From Halalkalibacter sp. APA_J-10(15) (lineage in GTDB: Bacteria; Bacillota; Bacilli; Bacillales; Bacillaceae_D), in the NCBI RefSeq assembly GCF_023017105.1, contig NZ_JALKEV010000003.1, positions 124,001 through 188,000 on the forward strand: a stretch of DNA of 64,000 bases, in the 5' to 3' direction. Within the stretch, counting starts at the first letter, position 1, and each line of letters starts with the position of its first letter. Shown here piece after piece: positions 28,464 through 37,690 of this stretch. The translations under genes were made by a program, and so were the position numbers. The notes under the pieces were generated by a model. It did not search any database, had not been told where the DNA came from, and saw nothing but the letters and a program-made list of their open reading frames with translations.

Positions 28464-28691
28464 ATGAGAGCGTTACTAGAACATATGGTGAAAGAAATTG
28501 TCGATCATCCAGAAGAAATTCGGATTGAAGAAGTCACGGAAGGACAGATGTTGCGGTTGCAATTGTTTGTTCATCGCGAGGATATTGGGAAAGTAATAGG
28601 GAAGCAAGGACGAACAGCTAAAGCCATTCGTACGATTCTCTATGCCTCACCTTCATCGTATAAGCGTGTTCAATTAGACATCATGGAATAG
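28464..28691 (+). CDS. khpA: KH-domain RNA-binding protein KhpA (YlqC)
   Basis: Single KH domain RNA-binding protein that pairs with KhpB/Jag in many Firmicutes and affects cell division and elongation. 75 residues; the GxxG loop is in GKVIGKQGRTAKAIR. Preceded by AAGGAG. In B. subtilis ylqD separates it from rimM; here a terminator and a 178-base gap follow instead. Confidence 0.93.
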   Translation: MRALLEHMVKEIVDHPEEIRIEEVTEGQMLRLQLFVHREDIGKVIGKQGRTAKAIRTILYASPSSYKRVQLDIME

Positions 28692-28706
28692 TAATGTGCA
28701 AGTAAT

Positions 28707-28731
28707 GGGTGGGGGAATCCTCACCCTTTTT
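28707..28731 (+). terminator. Terminator after khpA
   Basis: GGGTGGGGG (28707-28715) pairs with CCTCACCC (28719-28726) and is followed by TTTTT. It splits the ffh-rpsP-khpA unit from rimM-trmD-rplS. Confidence 0.65.
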
Positions 28732-28869
28732 CTGTACATATATGACTATACTTTTTGCATTTTGCTTAAAATAATAAAATGTGTCTCAGGTTACATAATG
28801 CCTGATTTATAAATACGTTCTTTATATTAGTGGGACATAATCTACATTTACGAATAAGGAGGGAAAGTG

Positions 28870-29391
28870 ATGAATGGGGATTGGTTTCGAGTCGGGAAAA
28901 TCGTTAATACCCATGGAGTTAAAGGCGAAGTACGGGTTATTTCATCAACTGATTTCAGTGATGAACGATACGCGGTAGGTTCTAAACTAATGATACGCGT
29001 ACAAACGAATGAGGAAATAAGCGTAACAGTTAGTCATCATCGCATACATAAGCAGTTTGATTTACTTCAATTTGAAGGCTACTTTTCGATCAATGATGTA
29101 GAAAAATTTAAAGGGTGTAGATTATATGTGTCTAGTGAGTATTTAACAGATCTTGATGAGGATGAGTATTACTATTATGAAATCATTGGTTGTAGCATTA
29201 TGACAGATGAAGGAGAAACAATAGGGAAAGTAAAGGAAATTGTTCAAACGGGTGCTAATGATGTTTGGATTGTTCAAAGAAATAGTGGTGGCAAAGACAT
29301 TCTAATCCCCTATATTGATGATGTTGTTAAAGACATTTCCATATCGGATAAGAAGATAACGATTCATTTGATGGAAGGGTTACTTGAATGA
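28870..29391 (+). CDS. rimM: Ribosome maturation factor RimM
   Basis: Assists 30S head assembly by binding S19. 173 residues: N-terminal RimM beta-barrel ([16 protein letters not shown]), acidic linker ([15 protein letters not shown]), and C-terminal PRC-barrel ending in [11 protein letters not shown] 28870 has AAGGAGG six bases upstream; GTG 28867 is in frame but too close. It overlaps trmD by four bases (ATGA). Confidence 0.95.
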   Translation: MNGDWFRVGKIVNTHGVKGEVRVISSTDFSDERYAVGSKLMIRVQTNEEISVTVSHHRIHKQFDLLQFEGYFSINDVEKFKGCRLYVSSEYLTDLDEDEYYYYEIIGCSIMTDEGETIGKVKEIVQTGANDVWIVQRNSGGKDILIPYIDDVVKDISISDKKITIHLMEGLLE

Positions 29392-30137
29392 AGATTGACA
29401 TTTTAACGTTGTTTCCTGAAATGTTTGATGGGGTATTTGAAACATCGATTTTGAAAAAAGCGCAGCAGGCTGGAATTGTATCATTAAATACGATTAATTA
29501 CCGTCATTTTGCAAATGATAAACACCAAAAAGTGGATGACTACCCTTATGGCGGTGGTGCTGGGATGGTGCTTAAACCGCAACCTATTTTTGATGCAATC
29601 GAACACGTGAAGCAAGCATCTGAGTATGAACAACCCCACGTCGTTCTTCTTTGCCCACAAGGGGAGCCATATACGCAGTCAAAAGCAGAACAATTAACTC
29701 AAAAAGGGCATTTGATTTTTATTTGTGGTCATTATGAAGGGTATGATGAGCGAATTCGAGAGCATCTTGTAGATGAAGAAATTTCGATAGGGGATTATGT
29801 CTTAACGGGTGGTGAGATAGGAGCAATGGCTATGACAGATAGTATTGTTCGATTATTACCTGGTGTGTTAGGAAATTCTAATTCGGCTTTGCTAGATTCT
29901 TTTTCAACGGGTTTATTGGAACACCCTCAATATACAAGGCCAGCTAATTTCCGTGGAAATGTAGTCCCAGATATATTACTTTCTGGTCATCATGAACGAA
30001 TTGAGGAGTGGCGTAGAAAAGAAGCATTGAAGAGAACATGGAGTCGACGTCCTGATTTACTAAAAGGAAAGCAATTAAATGATGAAGAAAAGAAATGGAT
30101 ACGTGAATTTTCACAAAAAAAAGATGAATCATCTTGA
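29388..30137 (+). CDS. trmD: tRNA (guanine-37-N1)-methyltransferase
   Basis: SAM-dependent m1G37 methylation that prevents frameshifting. 249 residues, SPOUT trefoil-knot fold: [13 protein letters not shown] start, [22 protein letters not shown] and [14 protein letters not shown] in the SAM knot; the C-terminal tRNA-binding domain begins near 165. Coupled to rimM through an ATGA overlap and followed by rplS, the standard order. Confidence 0.96.
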   Translation: MKIDILTLFPEMFDGVFETSILKKAQQAGIVSLNTINYRHFANDKHQKVDDYPYGGGAGMVLKPQPIFDAIEHVKQASEYEQPHVVLLCPQGEPYTQSKAEQLTQKGHLIFICGHYEGYDERIREHLVDEEISIGDYVLTGGEIGAMAMTDSIVRLLPGVLGNSNSALLDSFSTGLLEHPQYTRPANFRGNVVPDILLSGHHERIEEWRRKEALKRTWSRRPDLLKGKQLNDEEKKWIREFSQKKDESS

Positions 30138-30159
30138 GAAGTTATGAATGCTATGGTAT

Positions 30160-30247
30160 TATAAAGCTTGTGGCTAAATGCCCGTAATTACGATGTTCCG
30201 CTGCAGGTTCGACTGATAAGAGCATCTGTAAGGAAGGAGTGGAAGTT
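30160..30247 (+). ncRNA. Possible L19 leader (autoregulatory 5'-UTR of rplS)
   Basis: The trmD-rplS gap includes ATGTTCCGCTGCAGGTTCG and GAGCATCTGTAAGG near 30191-30234. The segments ATGTTC and GAGCAT can pair, and CTGCAG with CTGTA. Bacillaceae are known to carry an L19-bound leader at this place, and the sequence looks like it by memory only. Confidence 0.45.
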
Positions 30248-30592
30248 ATGAACAACATTATCCGAGAAATTACGAATGAACAAATACGTAATGACATTCC
30301 AACGTTCCGCGCTGGTGATACGTTAACCGTTCACGTTAAGGTAGTCGAAGGAACTCGTGAGCGTATTCAGCTTTTTGAAGGTGTCGTCATTAAACGTCGT
30401 GGTACTGGTATTAGTGAAACATTCACTGTACGTAAGATTTCTTATGGTGTAGGTGTTGAGCGTACATTCCCATTACATTCACCGAAGATTGATAAGATCG
30501 AAGTGAAGCGTCGCGGTAAAGTACGTCGTGCTAAGCTTTATTACTTACGTAGCCTACGCGGTAAAGCGGCTCGTATTAAAGAAATTCGTTAA
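30248..30592 (+). CDS. rplS: 50S ribosomal protein L19
   Basis: Ribosomal protein at the 30S-50S interface. 114 residues from ATG 30248, chosen because AAGGAGTGG then has normal spacing; an upstream in-frame ATG at 30239 lies on the SD itself. Conserved [38 protein letters not shown] and the basic C-terminus [10 protein letters not shown] are present. Confidence 0.97.
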   Translation: MNNIIREITNEQIRNDIPTFRAGDTLTVHVKVVEGTRERIQLFEGVVIKRRGTGISETFTVRKISYGVGVERTFPLHSPKIDKIEVKRRGKVRRAKLYYLRSLRGKAARIKEIR

Positions 30593-30633
30593 GCAGCAAA
30601 AGTGCTTTTCGTATGTGAAAAAATAATTGAGTT

Positions 30634-30680
30634 GAGGGTGTTCATATGAGGTGCTAGCCTTATTTTGAATGCCCTCTTTT
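30634..30680 (+). terminator. Terminator after rplS
   Basis: GAGGGTGTTCA (30634-30644) pairs with TGAATGCCCTC (30666-30676) with one mismatch and a G-U pair, followed by TTTT. It ends the rimM-trmD-rplS unit. Confidence 0.6.
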
Positions 30681-30724
30681 CATTTTCATATAAGTATCTT
30701 TATAATAATAGGCCAAGTCTTATT

Positions 30725-30754
30725 TTGGGCATGAGATTTTTATAAAGGTATGAT
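30725..30754 (+). promoter_or_regulatory. Candidate promoter of the signal peptidase gene
   Basis: TTGGGC (30725-30730), an 18-base spacer and TATGAT (30749-30754) lie 40 bases before the start codon and just beyond the rplS terminator. Confidence 0.45.
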
Positions 30755-30793
30755 AAACTAAAGCTTGTTAGTCGGAAAATGGAGGGCGCCTTT

Positions 30794-31354
30794 ATGAGTG
30801 AAGAAACCTTAATAGAGGAAGAAAAAGAAGGAAAAAAGGAATCATGGGAATGGATAAAAGCGATACTCATTGCTTTTGCGATTGCGTTTATCATTCGACA
30901 ATTTTTATTTGCACCGGTGATTGTTGATGGAGAATCGATGGTACCAACATTGGAGCACGGTGATCGAATGATTGTTAATAAAATAGCCTATACATTTAGC
31001 GAACCGAATCGATTTGATATTATTGTGTTTCACGCTCCGGCAGGAAAAGATTACATAAAGAGAATTATTGGATTACCTGGTGATGAAATTAAATTTGAGA
31101 ACGATTTATTATATGTAAATGGAGAAGAGGTTGCTGAGATTTATTTAGATGAGCTAAGAACTGTTTATCCTTCAGAGAATCTTACACATGATTTCGAGGC
31201 GATTATTGTTCCCGATGACCAAGTTTTTGTATTAGGTGATAATCGTCGCAGGAGCAAAGACAGTCGAGATATTGGCACGGTACACATGGATGAAGTAATT
31301 GGGAGGGCTAATATTGTTTTCTGGCCTTTATCAAACATAAGAATGGCGGAGTAG
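30794..31354 (+). CDS. Type I signal peptidase
   Basis: Membrane-anchored serine protease that removes signal peptides of exported proteins. 186 residues. A charged cytoplasmic tail rich in Glu and Lys (1-20) precedes one membrane helix (about 20-38, [19 protein letters not shown]); the catalytic serine is Ser48 in GESMVPTL and the general-base lysine is Lys89 in [12 protein letters not shown]; box E is [17 protein letters not shown] 30794 has GGAGGGC upstream. Bacillaceae encode several such enzymes (SipS/SipT/SipU type), so I give no specific symbol. It sits next to rplS and rbgA, downstream of the SRP genes. Confidence 0.93.
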   Translation: MSEETLIEEEKEGKKESWEWIKAILIAFAIAFIIRQFLFAPVIVDGESMVPTLEHGDRMIVNKIAYTFSEPNRFDIIVFHAPAGKDYIKRIIGLPGDEIKFENDLLYVNGEEVAEIYLDELRTVYPSENLTHDFEAIIVPDDQVFVLGDNRRRSKDSRDIGTVHMDEVIGRANIVFWPLSNIRMAE

Positions 31355-31362
31355 GTGATGAT

Positions 31363-32211
31363 ATGACAATTCAATGGTTTCCAGGCCATATGGCAAAAGC
31401 ACGTAGAGAAGTAACAGAGAAATTATCATTAATTGATGTAGTCATTGAGTTAGTGGATGCTCGTGTTCCGCTAGCTTCGAGAAATCCGATGATTGATGAG
31501 CTAACCTCACATAAACCACGTCTTATCTTATTGAATAAGGCTGATTTAGCAGATCCTGCTGTAACGACAGAGTGGGTACATTATTTTGAAAACGCGGGTT
31601 TGAAAGTATTAGTAATCAATAGTCAAAACGGAAAAGGAACGGAAAAAATCGCACAAGCATGTCGTGAGCTTGCGGCTTCGCTTATTGAAAAATTAAAAGC
31701 AAAAGGGATGAAGCCGAGAGCGATAAGGGCGATGATTTTAGGTATTCCAAATGTCGGGAAGTCTACGCTAATTAATAGACTTGCGTCGAAGAGAACGGCC
31801 AAAGTAGGAGATCGTCCAGGTGTAACGAAGCAGCAACAGTGGATTAAAGTAGGGAAAACTCTTGAATTGTTAGATACACCAGGTATTTTATGGCCTAAGT
31901 TCGAGGATCAATTAACCGGGTACTTGCTAGCAGCTACAGGTGCTATAAAAGATGAGCTCCTTGATTTTCAAGACATTGCCCTATTTGTCTTAAAAAATAT
32001 GAAGGTTTATTATTCAAATCGTTTGAAGGAGCGTTATAAGCTGGATGAAATACCTGAAGATCCAATTGAATTGTTTGATGAAATCGGTCAAAAGCGTGGC
32101 TGTTTAATAAGTGGTGGTTATGTTGATTACGATAAAGCTGCAGAGATTATTTTAAGAGAGCTACGTGCTGGAACTTTAGGACAGGTTACATTAGAGCGAG
32201 TAGAAGAATAA
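31363..32211 (+). CDS. rbgA: Ribosome biogenesis GTPase RbgA (YlqF)
   Basis: Circularly permuted GTPase needed for late 50S assembly. 282 residues. [16 protein letters not shown] is the family start; G4 (LNKADLAD) precedes G1 ([14 protein letters not shown] near 126) and G3 (DTPGILWP), the permuted order. The C-terminal ANTAR-like RNA-binding part covers about 180-282. GTGATGAT-type SD is modest; the gene follows the signal peptidase by 8 bases. Confidence 0.96.
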   Translation: MTIQWFPGHMAKARREVTEKLSLIDVVIELVDARVPLASRNPMIDELTSHKPRLILLNKADLADPAVTTEWVHYFENAGLKVLVINSQNGKGTEKIAQACRELAASLIEKLKAKGMKPRAIRAMILGIPNVGKSTLINRLASKRTAKVGDRPGVTKQQQWIKVGKTLELLDTPGILWPKFEDQLTGYLLAATGAIKDELLDFQDIALFVLKNMKVYYSNRLKERYKLDEIPEDPIELFDEIGQKRGCLISGGYVDYDKAAEIILRELRAGTLGQVTLERVEE

Positions 32212-32219
32212 CCTCACAT

Positions 32220-32258
32220 ACACCTACATCTATTACGTTGGATGTAGGTGTCATTTTT
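32220..32258 (+). terminator. Terminator after rbgA
   Basis: ACACCTACATC (32220-32230) pairs perfectly with GATGTAGGTGT (32241-32251), followed by CATTTTT. Confidence 0.8.
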
Positions 32259-32399
32259 ACTGGCTAGATGGCATAGGCTTCGTATGTTAAACACTACCTT
32301 ACATTTTAAAAAAAGATCGACCTTTTTATAACAACTATGCGTGACGCAATTAAGAAATGGGTTCATTAATCCGATACATATAACAAGGAGACATTAGTC

Positions 32400-33167
32400 A
32401 TGGGATTATCTCTTAAAGAAATAGAGATGAAGTTAAAAAGCAATGAGGATATGGAAGAATGTATTTTACTATTAAAAAATGATGGTCGAAAAGGTGCTCA
32501 AAGACTATTACAAACCTTTAAAAGACGGCAAGAGAAAGAAAGACAACTTGAAAACATGCACAGACAAATGACTGTTTATGAACAAAAGCTACTCGAGAAT
32601 GGATCCAATATGATTGCTGGAATCGATGAGGTCGGCAGAGGACCATTAGCGGGACCAGTAGTCGCTTGTGCAGTTATTTTACCTGCTGATTTTAAGTTAT
32701 TAGGTCTAACGGATTCTAAGAAGCTTTCGAAGGCAAAAAGAGAAGCCTTTGCTGACCATATTAAAAAGGAAGCAGTTTCTTATTCGATATCAATGGTACA
32801 TGCGGTAGAAATTGATCAAATGAATATCTATCAGTCTACGAAAAAAGCGATGTGTCAAGCAATTGAAAAGCTACAATATGAACCAGACCATCTACTTGTT
32901 GATGCGATGACATTACCGGTAGTAACTAATCAAACGTCTATTATTAAAGGTGACCAAAAAAGTATATCAATTGCGGCTAGTTCTGTTCTTGCTAAAGTTG
33001 CCCGTGATCGCTATATGGAGGAGTTAGAAAGTCAATATCCTGGCTATGGATTTGCTAATCATGCAGGATATGGAACGAAAGAACATCTTGAAGCATTAGA
33101 GATTTTAGGTGTCACAAAAGAGCATCGTCAATCATTTAAACCAATTATTGATCTATTAGCAACATAG
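32400..33167 (+). CDS. rnhB: Ribonuclease HII
   Basis: Removes misincorporated ribonucleotides and RNA of RNA-DNA hybrids. 255 residues. A non-catalytic helical N-terminal part (1-70) is typical of Bacillus RNase HII. The catalytic core starts with IAGIDEVGRGPLAGP near 74, giving the DEDD aspartate and glutamate; further acidic residues are in LTDSKKLS and LLVDAMTL. C-terminal HRQSFKP is present. SD AAGGAG is upstream. The 148-base gap before it holds only AT-rich sequence. Confidence 0.96.
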   Translation: MGLSLKEIEMKLKSNEDMEECILLLKNDGRKGAQRLLQTFKRRQEKERQLENMHRQMTVYEQKLLENGSNMIAGIDEVGRGPLAGPVVACAVILPADFKLLGLTDSKKLSKAKREAFADHIKKEAVSYSISMVHAVEIDQMNIYQSTKKAMCQAIEKLQYEPDHLLVDAMTLPVVTNQTSIIKGDQKSISIAASSVLAKVARDRYMEELESQYPGYGFANHAGYGTKEHLEALEILGVTKEHRQSFKPIIDLLAT

Positions 33168-33169
33168 AA

Positions 33170-33187
33170 GAGCACTGAAAAAGTTGA
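33170..33187 (+). repeat. Solo fragment of the GCACTGAAAAAGT repeat
   Basis: GAGCACTGAAAAAGTTGA starts three bases after the rnhB stop and matches the left arm of the repeat at 10136-10150 and 14217-14230. No inverted partner is visible before the next gene, so it looks like a truncated copy. Confidence 0.45.
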
Positions 33188-33227
33188 TTCCTCGCAAATT
33201 ATTCCCTTATATGAAAGGAGTGGTCGT

Positions 33228-34886
33228 ATGATTCAAAATCAATCTACTCAACAAATACATTCACCTCAGCAGCAAGTACGAACCATTTCATTCACACCAG
33301 GTCAAATTTTTCAAGGGAAAGTACTAAAGCTATTTCCGAATCATTTAGCCTCCTTACAAATTAATGGGATGAAAATGACAGGGGTTTTAGAGGCAGCGCT
33401 AATAGCTGGTGAACGTTATTGGTTTGAGGTGAAGGAAAGCAAAGGATTACCCCGTTTGAAAGTGTTGGAGTATCGTTCTAATCAATCGCAGGGAGCTAAT
33501 CAACAGCAAGCTTCATCAATCGCTGATTTACTGCGTCATTTAGGAGCTTCTCATATAAAGGAAGCTGAAACGGTCATTACAGCGTTTCAAAGACAAGGTC
33601 TTTCTTTTTCTAGAGATATGATTCAAGCAAGCTCACAGCTTTTGAATCATTCACCGTTACCATCAGATGAAACAATGAAACTCATTGGACAAATGGTGCA
33701 GCGAAATTTACCGTTAACTCCTGCGGTATTCGATGCTTATTGGTCTCATGGAAATACAGAGGATTTATCCGTGCAATTACAATCGTTGATTAAGCTTCTC
33801 AGCGAATCAAGTGATTCTCGCTCAAAGAAATGGCTTCAGCAATTACAATCAATTATGCAAGCTTCGACTGTGTCAAAATCATCACATTCCCCTATTCAAC
33901 AATTATTCATCACTGCGTTGAGTGAAGGAATAAATGAAGAACAATCTGCTCGCATGATTTTACAACGTCTGGGGATTCATTTGAACCAAGAAGAGCTTAT
34001 TCAAGCACTAAGATCTCAACAATCCTATCCTGCGTTTGGACTCAACCAGGCAAATGGAGGAGAGGGAAGACAAAAAAACGAATTCATCACATTTATTTCA
34101 CAAATGCGTAACAGTGAAATCGCTTCGTTTATTCGGCAAATCTCTAATCACCGATCACTAGAAGCGATAGAGTCAAGATTAAATAGTCTCCATTCTGAAA
34201 CACTCTCTCAAGGGGAAAGACACCTACTTATGCAATTGTATGGGGGAGAAAGAAGTCGGATGCAAATGCCTCAGTTTCAATTACTAGGCTCATTACTAGG
34301 GTTTGATTACGAACAAGTTCTAATGAAGAACCTTCAAGCAAATGAACTGACACCCCTTACAAGTGCTCAGCAAAATCTTAAGGCTATGCTACTAACGATG
34401 CAGCAACAAAATGGGATGACGGACCTTCAAACAGTAGCATCAACAATTGTGAATAAATTGACAGCTCAGCAACTTCTATCACATGAGCAATTAGGAGCAT
34501 TTCATCAGTATGTTTTTTCAATTCCTTTACAGCTAGGAGCATTCCATACAAATATGACGATGCAATGGGAAGGCCAAAAGAGTGAAGATGGACAATTAAA
34601 CCCTGATTATTGCCGAATCTTATTTTATTTAACGTTAGAACATTTGCAAGAGACAGTCGTTGATGTCATGATTCAAAATCGAATTGTATCGGTAACGATT
34701 CATAATGAGCATGATCAACCTCATTCATTGATCAGCCTTTTAACACCAACGTTAAGAAATGCATTACAGCAAAAAGAGTATCAGCTCCTTTCTGTTAATT
34801 GGAAAAAGTTAAATGAGGTAGAGCAAAAACAACAAACAAGTGATCAAAACTATTCAACTTATAGAGGAGTTGATGTTCGCATATGA
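33228..34886 (+). CDS. YlqG-like protein with FliK-like C-terminus
   Basis: Function not established. 552 residues, Gln- and Ser-rich, without membrane segments or signal peptide. The N-terminal part (about 17-85) looks like a small beta domain (FTPGQIFQGKVLKLFPNHLA); the middle is helical and polar; the C-terminal part (about 430-530) has ETVVDVMIQNRIVSVTIHNE, reminiscent of the FliK/Flg_hook C-terminal domain. Its stop overlaps by four bases the next gene, an FlhB-tail homologue, mirroring the FliK-FlhB partnership of flagellar export. AAGGAGTGG precedes the ATG. The corresponding B. subtilis locus is ylqG-ylqH. Confidence 0.75.
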   Translation: MIQNQSTQQIHSPQQQVRTISFTPGQIFQGKVLKLFPNHLASLQINGMKMTGVLEAALIAGERYWFEVKESKGLPRLKVLEYRSNQSQGANQQQASSIADLLRHLGASHIKEAETVITAFQRQGLSFSRDMIQASSQLLNHSPLPSDETMKLIGQMVQRNLPLTPAVFDAYWSHGNTEDLSVQLQSLIKLLSESSDSRSKKWLQQLQSIMQASTVSKSSHSPIQQLFITALSEGINEEQSARMILQRLGIHLNQEELIQALRSQQSYPAFGLNQANGGEGRQKNEFITFISQMRNSEIASFIRQISNHRSLEAIESRLNSLHSETLSQGERHLLMQLYGGERSRMQMPQFQLLGSLLGFDYEQVLMKNLQANELTPLTSAQQNLKAMLLTMQQQNGMTDLQTVASTIVNKLTAQQLLSHEQLGAFHQYVFSIPLQLGAFHTNMTMQWEGQKSEDGQLNPDYCRILFYLTLEHLQETVVDVMIQNRIVSVTIHNEHDQPHSLISLLTPTLRNALQQKEYQLLSVNWKKLNEVEQKQQTSDQNYSTYRGVDVRI

Positions 34887-35170
34887 GTGAACAAGGTTCT
34901 AAACGTAAGCATGCTGTTGCCCTTCGGTATGACCCAGCACTTGAGCCTGCTCCTAAAGTAATGGCAAAAGGAAAAGGATATGTCGCTGAGGGAATTATAG
35001 CTAGAGCAAATGAGCATTCAATTCCCTTACAGGAGGATGCTTCATTAGTTGAATTGTTATCGCAATTAGAGATACATCAAGCTATTCCAAATGAATTATA
35101 TGAGGTAGTAGCGGAGGTTTTTTCATATATTTATCAAGTGGATCAGCATCGTTCAACTCAAGGTGAATGA
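34883..35170 (+). CDS. FlhB C-terminal-domain-like protein (YlqH/FlhX type)
   Basis: 95 residues without membrane segments that match the part of FlhB downstream of its self-cleavage site. HAVALRYDPALEPAPKVMAKGKGYVAE parallels HFAVALRYDESVSEAPIVIAKG of FlhB at 63447-63515; the C-terminal VVAEVFSYIYQVD parallels SVAEVLAYVYRLK. The NPTH cleavage motif is replaced by KRKH, so it resembles the already cleaved PTH-fragment. Start ATG overlaps the previous stop (ATGA). It may modulate the export switch; role in this organism is inference. Confidence 0.85.
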   Translation: MSEQGSKRKHAVALRYDPALEPAPKVMAKGKGYVAEGIIARANEHSIPLQEDASLVELLSQLEIHQAIPNELYEVVAEVFSYIYQVDQHRSTQGE

Positions 35171-35225
35171 TCACCACTAAGTTGAGTATGATAAGTATTG
35201 AGGCAGATTCATTTGGAGGGAATGT

Positions 35226-35387
35226 ATGAAAAACAGGGAAAAACAACAAGAATTTGGTCATGAGCTTCATCCTCACAGTGTACAAGAAATGGATGCGAAA
35301 GCCATAATGTTTAAGAAAAAATCAAATAAGAGCCAAAAAGAAAAACAGCACAAGGAAGATCCCCTAATAAAAGGAAAAAATGAATGA
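35226..35387 (+). CDS. Small lysine-rich hypothetical protein
   Basis: A 53-residue frame starting MKNREKQQEFGHELHPHS at ATG 35226 with GGAGGG upstream; a terminator begins two bases after its stop, supporting a real gene. Very polar and basic (many Lys and Gln), no cysteine, no membrane segment. I do not recognise a family. It could be a small cytosolic or spore-related protein. Confidence 0.55.
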   Translation: MKNREKQQEFGHELHPHSVQEMDAKAIMFKKKSNKSQKEKQHKEDPLIKGKNE

Positions 35388-35388
35388 T

Positions 35389-35415
35389 GCGAGCATCACG
35401 CATGCTCGCTTTTTT
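35389..35415 (+). terminator. Terminator before sucC
   Basis: GCGAGCAT (35389-35396) pairs perfectly with ATGCTCGC (35402-35409) around CACGC, followed by six T. The rest of the gap to sucC (35416-35596) is AT-rich and holds no clear promoter that I would defend. Confidence 0.85.
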
Positions 35416-35596
35416 CGATCATTTGATAAAAGTCGTTAATAAAAGACAGAATTCATCGATTTTTTTAAATTCTTTTTTTTTGTAAGGGTTTTATCTCCCA
35501 TAACAATCCAATCCATGATAAAATGGTAGAGGATTTCATACAAATCTTGAAGTGATGCTACGGCATACATGTAATTGATAGGAGGCTGGAGAGAGA

Positions 35597-36757
35597 ATGA
35601 ATATCCACGAGTATCAAGGAAAAGAGCTTCTACGTAAGTATGGTGTTGCTGTGCCGAATGGGAAAGTAGCATTTTCTGTTGAAGAAGCAGTAGAGGCAGC
35701 GAAGGAATTAGGATCAAGTGTTTCAGTTGTGAAGGCGCAAATCCACGCAGGTGGCCGTGGTAAGGCGGGTGGAGTTAAAGTAGCGAAGAACCTTGATGAA
35801 GTTCGTACATACGCTGACGAAATTTTAGGAAAAACGCTTGTTACTCATCAAACAGGTCCAGAAGGTAAGGAAGTAAAGCGCTTACTCGTTGAAGAAGGAT
35901 GCGATATTAAAAATGAGTACTACGTAGGACTTGTTTTAGATCGTGCGACTTCACGAGTGGTAATGATGGCATCTGAAGAGGGCGGTACCGAAATTGAAGA
36001 AGTAGCTGAAGCAACTCCTGAGAAAATTTTTAAAGAAGTTGTGGATCCTGCTGTTGGCCTTCAAGGATTCCAAGCACGTCGATTAGCATTTAACATTAAT
36101 ATTCCAAAAGAGCTAGTTGGTCAAGCTGTTAAATTTATGATGGGTCTATACAAAGTATTTATTGAAAAGGATTGTTCCATTGCTGAAATTAACCCTCTTG
36201 TTACGACAGGTGATGGTAAAGTAATGGCTCTCGATGCGAAATTAAACTTTGATTCAAATGCATTATACCGTCAAAAGGACATTCTTGAGTACCGTGATCT
36301 TGAAGAAGAGGATGTAAAAGAAATCGAGGCTTCTAAATATGATTTAAGTTATATCTCTTTAGATGGCAACATCGGTTGCATGGTTAACGGTGCTGGATTA
36401 GCAATGGCAACGATGGATATAATTAAACACTATAATGGCGATCCTGCAAACTTCCTTGATGTAGGTGGTGGCGCGACAGCTGAAAAAGTAACAGAAGCGT
36501 TTAAAATTATCCTATCCGATGAAAACGTTAAGGGTATCTTCGTTAACATCTTTGGAGGCATTATGAAATGCGATATTATTGCAGAAGGTGTTATTGAGGC
36601 AACGAAGCAAGTAGGTTTAGATATTCCTTTAGTTGTTCGTTTGGAAGGAACGAATGTTGATCTAGGTAAGAAGATTTTAAACGAATCTGGTCTTAATATT
36701 ACAGCAGCTGATTCAATGGCTGACGGCGCACAAAAAATCGTGTCATTAGTACAATAG
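35597..36757 (+). CDS. sucC: Succinyl-CoA synthetase (ADP-forming) beta subunit
   Basis: TCA-cycle enzyme making succinate and ATP or GTP from succinyl-CoA, working as a complex with SucD. 386 residues: N-terminal ATP-grasp domain ([35 protein letters not shown]), nucleotide-binding and magnesium region ([15 protein letters not shown]), and the C-terminal ligase domain with [20 protein letters not shown] and NIFGGI. GGAGGCTGGAGAG precedes the ATG. Confidence 0.97.
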   Translation: MNIHEYQGKELLRKYGVAVPNGKVAFSVEEAVEAAKELGSSVSVVKAQIHAGGRGKAGGVKVAKNLDEVRTYADEILGKTLVTHQTGPEGKEVKRLLVEEGCDIKNEYYVGLVLDRATSRVVMMASEEGGTEIEEVAEATPEKIFKEVVDPAVGLQGFQARRLAFNINIPKELVGQAVKFMMGLYKVFIEKDCSIAEINPLVTTGDGKVMALDAKLNFDSNALYRQKDILEYRDLEEEDVKEIEASKYDLSYISLDGNIGCMVNGAGLAMATMDIIKHYNGDPANFLDVGGGATAEKVTEAFKIILSDENVKGIFVNIFGGIMKCDIIAEGVIEATKQVGLDIPLVVRLEGTNVDLGKKILNESGLNITAADSMADGAQKIVSLVQ

Positions 36758-36775
36758 AAAGGCGGGACGTGGAGA

Positions 36776-37690
36776 ATGAGTATCCTCATTAATAAAGATA
36801 CAAAGGTAATTGTTCAAGGTATTACAGGTGCAACTGGTTTATTCCATACACAGCAAGCGGTAGAATATGGTACAAATATCGTTGGTGGGGTGACGCCAGG
36901 TAAAGGTGGGACAGAGGTAGAAGGAATACCTGTGTTTAATACAGTTGAAGAAGCAGTAAAAGCAACAGGAGCAAACGCTACTGTCATTTATGTTCCACCG
37001 GCATTCGCAGCAGATGCGATTATGGAAGCTGCCGATGCTGAGTTAGATTTAGCGATTTGTATTACAGAAGGAATTCCTGTGATGGATATGGTTAGTGTGA
37101 AGCGTTACCTTGAAGGTAAGAAAACACGCCTAGTAGGCCCTAACTGCCCAGGAGTGATCACACCTGAAGAATGTAAGATTGGGATTATGCCAGGATACAT
37201 TCATAAGAAGGGTCATGTTGGTGTTGTATCTCGTTCTGGTACGCTGACATATGAAGCCGTACATCAATTATCAACAAATGGAATTGGTCAATCGACTGCA
37301 GTAGGAATTGGTGGAGATCCAGTTAATGGAACGAACTTCATTGATGTGTTAGAACAATTTAATGAAGATCCTGATACGTATGCAGTTATTATGATTGGTG
37401 AAATCGGTGGTACAGCAGAAGAGGAAGCGGCTGAATGGGTAAAGGCAAACATGAAAAAGCCAGTAGTAGGCTTTATTGGTGGTCAAACAGCTCCTCCAGG
37501 AAAGCGTATGGGCCATGCTGGAGCAATTATTTCAGGTGGTAAAGGTACAGCATCTGAAAAGATTAAAACGCTTGAGAGCTGCGGTATAAAAGTTGCAGAA
37601 ACACCATCTGTAATGGGTGAGACGCTTATCTCTGTATTAAAAGCGAATGATTTATTAGAGAAATGTACGACTCATAAAGTAGCCAAGTAA
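36776..37690 (+). CDS. sucD: Succinyl-CoA synthetase alpha subunit
   Basis: Partner of SucC that binds CoA and carries the phosphohistidine intermediate. 304 residues: Rossmann CoA-binding domain ([15 protein letters not shown]), [20 protein letters not shown], and the active histidine in [10 protein letters not shown] near 246. It lies 18 bases after sucC. Confidence 0.97.
   Translation: MSILINKDTKVIVQGITGATGLFHTQQAVEYGTNIVGGVTPGKGGTEVEGIPVFNTVEEAVKATGANATVIYVPPAFAADAIMEAADAELDLAICITEGIPVMDMVSVKRYLEGKKTRLVGPNCPGVITPEECKIGIMPGYIHKKGHVGVVSRSGTLTYEAVHQLSTNGIGQSTAVGIGGDPVNGTNFIDVLEQFNEDPDTYAVIMIGEIGGTAEEEAAEWVKANMKKPVVGFIGGQTAPPGKRMGHAGAIISGGKGTASEKIKTLESCGIKVAETPSVMGETLISVLKANDLLEKCTTHKVAK

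Noticed and set aside
28736-28866. Promoter for rimM in the khpA-rimM gap
   Set aside because: Several TATAAT-like words occur in this AT-rich stretch, but none has a -35 at 16-18 bases that stands out.
36430-36789. 119-codon reverse frame over the sucC end and sucD start
   Set aside because: Antisense to highly conserved SucC residues, no SD, no known product.
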